From contig AP023052.1 of NCBI GenBank assembly GCA_019703815.1, positions 2,728,001 to 2,792,000 of the forward strand: 64,000 bases of DNA, given 5' to 3'. The notes under the pieces were generated by a model that was given only the letters and a program-made list of their open reading frames with translations, was not told the origin of the DNA and did not search any database. The stretch's first letter is position 1, and every line of letters starts with the position of its first letter. Shown here piece after piece: positions 58,716 to 64,000 of this stretch. A program made the translations under genes and the position numbers. The stretch comes from Thaumasiovibrio occultus (GTDB lineage Bacteria > Pseudomonadota > Gammaproteobacteria > Enterobacterales > Vibrionaceae).

Positions 58716-59457
58716 TGATAAATACCTCTCTTGGTCCTAAGGTGTATACCACCAGCCTAACGTGCGCTTTCGGGTACTCCGCCACTTGGTAGTGAAAGCT
58801 TTCCCAGTAGAACACCACGGGCAACTGCTCTAGGGCTTGCAAGTAGTGATAGATATCGACGTAGCGCCCTTCTAACTGGATCTCAAACGGGTGCACGAAA
58901 TAGCCGCCACCTTGCAATGCCGCTGGCGCTGAAGATGAAAAAGGAGCCGTGGCCGCATCGCTCTGGGCAACGTCTTTCTCTTCTGCCGCGCTAGCTTCTT
59001 TCGCCAAAGCTTCTTCTGTCATCGCCTCTTCGCTGACTAAGCGTCTTGCCGGCAACGATTGAAATTTAAGTAGCTGCACGTTTTTTGCCTGACTAAACGC
59101 CTGCTCAATCACTTGCGCCATCAAGCTTGGGGTCACTAAGTGCCCCACTTTGTCTTGCATTGACTCATCCAACAACTCAACGCGCTGCTCCAATGCGGTA
59201 ATGCGTTGATCGATCTCTTTGTCGGGATCAATTTGCAATAGTGCCTGCGTTAAGGTGATTTGCTGTTGCTGAGTGTTAATTTGCCCTTCAACACGGCTGA
59301 TCTCTTGGCGAGTAAACTGCAACTCGTTCCACTTAGGCTCAAGAAATTGCAACGCGCCTAGGTAAAGGATCAGTAACGTACCGGTCGCGAAAATGATGCC
59401 TTTCTCGCGCGAGGAGAGAGCACTGAATTTCTCTTTACTGGTTTGCCAAAACTGCAT
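58708..59457 (-). CDS. mshJ: MSHA biogenesis protein MshJ
   Basis: MshJ is a bitopic alignment-complex protein resembling PilO/GspM. The start at 59457 (MQFWQTSKEKFSALSSREKG) follows GGGAGT and gives 249 residues; the GTG four codons upstream would contain this ribosome binding site. One membrane helix (GIIFATGTLLILYLGALQF, about 19-37), a coiled coil (about 45-95), a variable Ala/Glu-rich linker and a ferredoxin-like C-terminal domain are visible. It lies between mshI and mshK. Confidence 0.88.
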   Translation of the reverse strand: MQFWQTSKEKFSALSSREKGIIFATGTLLILYLGALQFLEPKWNELQFTRQEISRVEGQINTQQQQITLTQALLQIDPDKEIDQRITALEQRVELLDESMQDKVGHLVTPSLMAQVIEQAFSQAKNVQLLKFQSLPARRLVSEEAMTEEALAKEASAAEEKDVAQSDAATAPFSSSAPAALQGGGYFVHPFEIQLEGRYVDIYHYLQALEQLPVVFYWESFHYQVAEYPKAHVRLVVYTLGPREVFISG

Positions 59458-59473
59458 TGTCACTCCCACTCAA

Positions 59474-60925
59474 TTACCGTGACACGGAATGCTGCGCATT
59501 GTGTGTTTGCAACGAAAACGCGAGGCGATCATCTTCGTCGCGCTGAATATTTAACTGACGAAAGCCGCGCTCATACAGGTGCGGCTGGCCTGCAAAATCT
59601 TGCACCCAAATAGGCACATCTTCGGCATTGGCGGTATAGCCGCTGATATCCATCTGCTCGCCTTTGATTGCAATGCGTTGGATTGATATCTCTGGGCGAT
59701 AGATCTGCGCCAGATCGGCCATCACACCGGCGTATCCTACCGCTAAGCTCTTGTCGTGCGTCACCAACGCATTCATCGACAGCTCGGTATCGGCAATATT
59801 TTGCTCTAACCGCGCCGCATAGCGCTGCTTAAACTCTGATGGCTCGCGGCTGGCTAAGAGTTCGCTAAGATCAGTGATTTGGGTTTGCAATTGGCTTCGC
59901 TGTATTTCCAATTGCGATAACTGTGCGGTTTCATCTTGCTGCACCTGCTGTAACCAAGCCCAACCAGCGATCAGACCGACACTGCAGAGCAACCAACAAC
60001 CCACCATTGTATTGAGCGACAACCACTCACGGCGCGGTCGCATATCTTCGGGGTACAGATCGAGCTGCGATGGCATACAACCTGCTGCCGCGATTAACGC
60101 GCCCATCGGCAAGCCGAGATCAGCAAATAGCGGTACCGCTTTGATGCCTAAACGCTGCTCTAACTGTTCGGCGATCTGTTGATCTTGTTCGCGATCACAG
60201 CAAATACTGACTTGGCGCGCAGGGCTGCCTTTCAGTTGCGCCGAGAGATAGTCCAGCGAGCGCTGCATTTCCAGCGCAAGGGATTCCAGCACCAAGGCAT
60301 TGACATTATCGCCACTCAGCGGCGGCTGGATCGAACGTAACTGGCGTTGAAAACAATGGGTTTGTTGATGGAACGCAGCGGCAATGAACGGCGCTTCACC
60401 TTGGCGATAAAACAGCATCTCACTGCCTTCTTTAGCCACCAAGTGCCCCAACACATGCTCTTCTACCGTAACGCCTGCGACGGTAACATTGGCGCTTTCG
60501 CACGCCGCTAAGATCTGACGTAATCTTTCTTTGCGTACGATATAAGCTTGAATCTTGTTGCTTTGGAGATGCTTGGTGCCATCCACCGCCAAATTGGTCG
60601 GCGAGTCATTCACCAGATCTTTCACCAAAAACGGCAACGCGGTTGGCCATTCTTCGCGCGGAACCTCCGGCATATCGAGCTGCAACGATTGATACTGGCC
60701 TTGGCCAAAAACCAACTGCACCGACAGCCCTTCAATACCGGCTTCTTTTACCGCCTCTTTTAACGGCGTGTCCAGTGGCGAAGACCATGTCGCAGCGCGA
60801 AATGCCCAACGAAAGGCACTCGATTCTGGCGTATGTCCGTTCGCGACGTATACGCCATCAGCAAGAATCGCAATCGATGCCTTGCTGGTTTTGCTGCTTT
60901 CGCGGGAAAATAATTTCAATCCCAT
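59474..60925 (-). CDS. mshI: MSHA biogenesis protein MshI
   Basis: MshI combines a PilM-like actin-fold cytoplasmic domain and a PilN-like membrane part, and is the first gene of the MSHA secretory operon. The 483-residue protein starts MGLKLFSRESS. It has a PilM-like region (about 15-290), a membrane helix (MVGCWLLCSVGLIAGWAWL, about 309-327), a coiled coil (about 330-375) and a periplasmic C-terminal domain. The 151 bp between it and csrD should hold its promoter; no strong sigma-70 match was found there. Confidence 0.9.
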   Translation of the reverse strand: MGLKLFSRESSKTSKASIAILADGVYVANGHTPESSAFRWAFRAATWSSPLDTPLKEAVKEAGIEGLSVQLVFGQGQYQSLQLDMPEVPREEWPTALPFLVKDLVNDSPTNLAVDGTKHLQSNKIQAYIVRKERLRQILAACESANVTVAGVTVEEHVLGHLVAKEGSEMLFYRQGEAPFIAAAFHQQTHCFQRQLRSIQPPLSGDNVNALVLESLALEMQRSLDYLSAQLKGSPARQVSICCDREQDQQIAEQLEQRLGIKAVPLFADLGLPMGALIAAAGCMPSQLDLYPEDMRPRREWLSLNTMVGCWLLCSVGLIAGWAWLQQVQQDETAQLSQLEIQRSQLQTQITDLSELLASREPSEFKQRYAARLEQNIADTELSMNALVTHDKSLAVGYAGVMADLAQIYRPEISIQRIAIKGEQMDISGYTANAEDVPIWVQDFAGQPHLYERGFRQLNIQRDEDDRLAFSLQTHNAQHSVSR

Positions 60926-61076
60926 ACTGCTCTATACGCTCCTCGCCCAAACACGACTGTTAATAGACCCAACATTAGGCGTTAATTATTTAATATTACT
61001 GAGTAAAATAGCGTGCCCTTGCTCGAATCGACGCAAACGCAAAAGTGATCTTTATTCCAAAATTTCATCTATTTTT

Positions 61077-62957
61077 TCATTTTCGTCGCAATTCTGCACC
61101 AAAAAATCTCCCTTGGCCTATGGCAATGCCTAGTCGTTGCAAGCACTGCCACTCTTTTTCGGTTTCGACACCCACAGCCACCAGCTGGGTTTCGCTATCG
61201 GCGCAAGAGCCGATCATACTGCGGATAAACAGCTGATTTTCAGAGCGTTGATGGATATCTTTGATCAAACTTCGGTGCAGCTTGATCATGCTCGGATTCA
61301 ACTCTTTGATGTAGTGCGTGCTGACAACGGTTCGGCCAGCGTGATCGATCACTAACTGCCCACCTAAGCCACGCAGTAACTTCGCAAACAAGCGCAAGCC
61401 ATCTAACGAAGCCACCGCGCTACCTTCGGTGATTTCAATACTCAGCCTGGCCACATCATGACGCGGTAAAGCCAATAGCTGATGGCTCAACCAGCGATAA
61501 AACCCTTTGTCGATCAGTGACGACACGCTGACGTTAACCGAGATGGCTTTATCACCATGTTGCAACGCATCAATCGCTTTTATCAGCATCAGCTTGTCTA
61601 GTCGCGGAAGATAACCGATCTCTCGTAGCACGGGCACAAAACGCGATGCCTTAACCAAGACCCCGTTTTCATCTTTAACTCGAGCTAACCACTCATGATG
61701 CAACAGCGTGTTACCTCGATGTACCGGTTGCTCGTAAACAATCACCGCGTTATTGGCAAAAATCGTGTCGAACAGGGTTCGCCAGCGCACATTGCCTTTG
61801 TGCTCGCCTAGTTGGATGTCTTTACGGAAAGCAAACCAGCTATTGGCGCCCTGAAGCTCGGCACTTTTACGCGCCATCGCCGCTTCATCCATCACCCGCA
61901 TCGCCGGCTCACCAGAAAAGCCATAGCTCACACCGATATGGCACCAATTATCTCGGTCGATCTCGGCCGGCGTATCCAGCCGATCAAGGTTCTTTAATAA
62001 CTGATTAATCAGAGTCGAGACTTCCACTTGGGACGGATTAGGCAGCAGCAACGCAAACTCGAACGGGAAATAGCGCGAGAACACCGCATCGATTTCCCGC
62101 TGGGCAAAGTTGCTGATCACCATCGCCACTTCTTTAACAAACTGATCTGCATTGGGATCTTCGTCTTCCCATTGATCATCATCCGCAATTTTTATCCGGA
62201 TCACTGCACCTTGCGCATCGGGCTCACGCAGCAATGCGCTCAAACGGCTATCAAACAGCACGCGATTCGCCGCGCCAGTCAGTTGATCGAGAAAAGTATG
62301 AGTACGGATGAAGGTATCGAAACGGCTGCGCTCTTGCCGTGCATCTTGCAGCTCGGCAATCACTTGATCTAACGCGAGGCTCGCGGTACCCGGCCACTCT
62401 TCTTCTGAGCCTTTTTTGACGATATCCATTCGGCCAGCGAGGATCATTCGCCCACGAGTTTCGAGCAATTCAGAGCCATGCAGTTGCTGACGCAGCCAGC
62501 GGATCCCAAAGGTCATCCCGATAGCGATGATCAGTATCGCTAACGAGGTCGCACTCATCGGCCCTAGCGCGTAGGTGGAATGGGAAAAGGCGTGCGCCGC
62601 TTCAATCTTGATCGTCACGCCCGGATTGCGCACTAAGCTGTACTCGGCTTGAAAGACCGAAGGCTGGGCGACAATTTGGGTTTGCTGGTAATGAAACAGG
62701 ACGCCCGCATCACTGACGACTTCAAAAGACAAGACATCTGCAGCACGCAGAACCCGTGGCAACCAAATCGCGGCGTTCTTGATCCCTTCCGGATCGGCCA
62801 GCTCTTCATCAACCACGGTGACCATACGCGCCAAACTGTTTTCCAACGACGCTTCACCTAAATAACGAAACGTCAACGTACCGCCAATAAACAACACTAG
62901 CATCGCACTGAACACGACTAAGGTGACGAACGCCACCAAGCGGTTGCTTAATTTCAT
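61077..62957 (-). CDS. csrD: Degenerate GGDEF/EAL protein CsrD (MshH)
   Basis: CsrD promotes RNase E-dependent decay of the small RNAs CsrB and CsrC without c-di-GMP turnover. The start at 62957 (MKLSNRLVAFVTLVVFSAML) gives 626 residues, close to the Escherichia coli protein (646). Two membrane helices (about 6-28 and 148-168) flank a periplasmic domain, and a HAMP-like segment follows. A degenerate GGDEF domain has RYFPFEFALLLPNPS where the signature should be, and a degenerate EAL domain has HHEWLAR in place of EAL. The gene is known as mshH when it precedes the MSHA locus. Missing catalytic residues agree with CsrD. Confidence 0.95.
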   Translation of the reverse strand: MKLSNRLVAFVTLVVFSAMLVLFIGGTLTFRYLGEASLENSLARMVTVVDEELADPEGIKNAAIWLPRVLRAADVLSFEVVSDAGVLFHYQQTQIVAQPSVFQAEYSLVRNPGVTIKIEAAHAFSHSTYALGPMSATSLAILIIAIGMTFGIRWLRQQLHGSELLETRGRMILAGRMDIVKKGSEEEWPGTASLALDQVIAELQDARQERSRFDTFIRTHTFLDQLTGAANRVLFDSRLSALLREPDAQGAVIRIKIADDDQWEDEDPNADQFVKEVAMVISNFAQREIDAVFSRYFPFEFALLLPNPSQVEVSTLINQLLKNLDRLDTPAEIDRDNWCHIGVSYGFSGEPAMRVMDEAAMARKSAELQGANSWFAFRKDIQLGEHKGNVRWRTLFDTIFANNAVIVYEQPVHRGNTLLHHEWLARVKDENGVLVKASRFVPVLREIGYLPRLDKLMLIKAIDALQHGDKAISVNVSVSSLIDKGFYRWLSHQLLALPRHDVARLSIEITEGSAVASLDGLRLFAKLLRGLGGQLVIDHAGRTVVSTHYIKELNPSMIKLHRSLIKDIHQRSENQLFIRSMIGSCADSETQLVAVGVETEKEWQCLQRLGIAIGQGRFFGAELRRK

Positions 62958-63013
62958 CCCTGATGCTCTTCTCATAACATCCCAACGCAATCTGGCCTTT
63001 CTTGATATTGTGC

Positions 63014-63036
63014 ATTGTGTATAAAGCAAACACAAT
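63014..63036. promoter_or_regulatory. Inverted repeat in the csrD/LysR divergent region
   Basis: ATTGTGT (63014-63020) and ACACAAT (63030-63036) are exact reverse complements with a 9-bp spacer, 57 bp before the csrD start. It could be an operator for the divergent LysR regulator or another factor. The spacing does not follow the classic T-N11-A rule. Confidence 0.5.
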
Positions 63037-63216
63037 CGCATCCTACTGTGTTTTTAGAATTTGAAAGCGCATGTCTCTTGGTCATTTTGCGACACAAGAG
63101 TGTTAAAAATCGAATGTTGAGTTGTTATAGGAAGAATAAGCCGATTTATTTCAGCTTTTGTTGCGCTAATTCCCGATTCACGCCACCATAGGCGGAAGTC
63201 GAAGGGAGAGGTTGTC

Positions 63217-64000
63217 ATGGACTGGATCACGTGTACCAAAACATATATCACAGTGGTGGAGCAAGGTACGTTAGCCAAAGCGGCCAGTGTGCTGAATACC
63301 ACCAGCAGCGCCTTGTCAAAGCGCCTAGCCTGGCTAGAGCAACAACTCAATGTCCAACTGCTCAAACGTACCACCCGTAGCTTGACCATGACCGACGCGG
63401 GCCAGTTGTTCTACGCTCGTAGCCGCCATCTCTTGCAGGGCTGGCAAGATCTGATCTCCGAAACCCATTCTGCCTATTCTGAGGTGAGCGGCATTTTCCG
63501 CATCGGCGCGCCGTTGTCGATCGGTAACCGCTTTTTGGTCGCCTATATCGCCGAATTTATGCAGCGCTATCCGAAACTGCGGGTCGAGCTACACACGATC
63601 ACGTCTGGTGCGCTGCCGGATCTCAATCTCGATATTTTTATCTGTCGTGAGATCAATGACTTTAATTCCAGCAGCTATATTGCGAAAAAGCTCTACTACT
63701 TCCAACCTAGCTTTTATGCGTCGCCCTCTTATCTAGAGCAACACGATCCCATCGAGACCATTGAGCAGTTGATCACTCATAATATCTTGCTGTTTGGTAA
63801 CCAAAGCGGCGAGCAGATCCATGATTTTGAAAATGGACAGCGTTTAAAGTTGCGCGGCAACTTCACCAGCTCCAACCCAGAAGCGTTGGTCGGGGCGGCA
63901 GTTGCGGGCATGGGGATCATTTTGGTGGGTCAAAACAATGTGCGTCGCGAGCTCGACAAGGGCCTTCTTGTTCCTGTCATGCCCACCTTGAAAAAACCTC
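63217..64000 (+). CDS. LysR family transcriptional regulator, cut by window end
   Basis: A LysR-type regulator, open to the end of the window (261 codons seen). The N-terminal winged helix-turn-helix (about 1-60) reads TYITVVEQGTLAKAASVLN, then SALSKRLAWLEQQLNVQLLK and RTTRSLTMTDAG, as in the family. It is followed by a linker helix (about 60-85) and the start of the effector-binding domain (FRIGAPLSIGNRFLVAYIAEF). The ATG follows GGGAGAGG. It is read divergently from csrD. The target genes and the inducer cannot be told from this sequence. Confidence 0.93.
   Translation, partial: MDWITCTKTYITVVEQGTLAKAASVLNTTSSALSKRLAWLEQQLNVQLLKRTTRSLTMTDAGQLFYARSRHLLQGWQDLISETHSAYSEVSGIFRIGAPLSIGNRFLVAYIAEFMQRYPKLRVELHTITSGALPDLNLDIFICREINDFNSSSYIAKKLYYFQPSFYASPSYLEQHDPIETIEQLITHNILLFGNQSGEQIHDFENGQRLKLRGNFTSSNPEALVGAAVAGMGIILVGQNNVRRELDKGLLVPVMPTLKKP

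Overview
The window is core chromosome of a gammaproteobacterium, almost certainly a member of the Vibrionaceae. The evidence is a complete MSHA type IV pilus locus lying between csrD and mreB, petABC next to sspAB, the zapE-zapG-degQ-degS order, and a Vibrio-length LpoA (609 aa). Base composition looks close to 50% G+C by eye, so a Salinivibrio-, Grimontia- or Enterovibrio-like genus is a reasonable guess, but the genus cannot be fixed from sequence reading alone. No phage, insertion sequence, CRISPR array, tRNA or rRNA gene was seen. Coding density is very high and gene overlaps of the ATGA/TAATG type are common.

Layout. (1) 1-2160, minus strand: start of the division/cell wall (dcw) cluster, mraZ-rsmH-ftsL-ftsI (ftsI is cut by the window edge), with a readable MraZ operator and promoter. 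(2) 2534-2991: RNase P RNA gene rnpB with promoter and terminator. (3) 3060-7390: rsmI, then divergently lpoA-yraN-diaA-dolP (peptidoglycan synthesis activator, nuclease-like protein, DnaA regulator, outer-membrane lipoprotein). (4) 7442-12542, minus strand: rplM-rpsI, petABC (cytochrome bc1) and sspAB, separated by clear promoters and terminators. (5) 12777-17202: zapE (minus), then zapG, degQ and degS (plus), linking division to envelope protein quality control. (6) 17370-21900, minus strand: mlaFEDCB-ibaG-murA (phospholipid transport and the first step of peptidoglycan synthesis). (7) 22202-29956, plus strand: yrbG-kdsD-kdsC-lptC-lptA-lptB-rpoN-hpf-ptsN-rapZ-npr (Kdo synthesis, LPS export, sigma-54 and nitrogen-PTS regulation), followed by mgtE. 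(8) 31620-44516: pmbA (minus), darP (plus), then tldD, a nitrilase, yhdP, rng, maf, mreD, mreC and mreB (all minus). (9) 44634-60925, minus strand: MSHA pilus genes mshI-J-K-L-M-N-E-G and mshB-A-C-D-O-P-Q. (10) csrD (minus) and a divergent LysR regulator cut by the window end.

How it fits together. Most of the window concerns building the envelope: septal peptidoglycan (ftsI, ftsL, lpoA, murA), rod shape (mreBCD), LPS (kds, lpt), lipid asymmetry (mla, dolP, yhdP), periplasmic proteolysis (degQ, degS) and surface attachment (MSHA). The main regulatory points are an MraZ operator, a strong hairpin that occupies the Shine-Dalgarno of degQ inside a sigma-E-like promoter, a structured petABC leader, and an 11-bp inverted repeat that brackets the predicted promoter of the MSHA structural operon.

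No entirely new system was recognised. The observations most worth pursuing are the degQ leader architecture, the apparent absence of mshF with the unusual mshB promoter region, and the compositionally distinct N-terminal module of MshQ.
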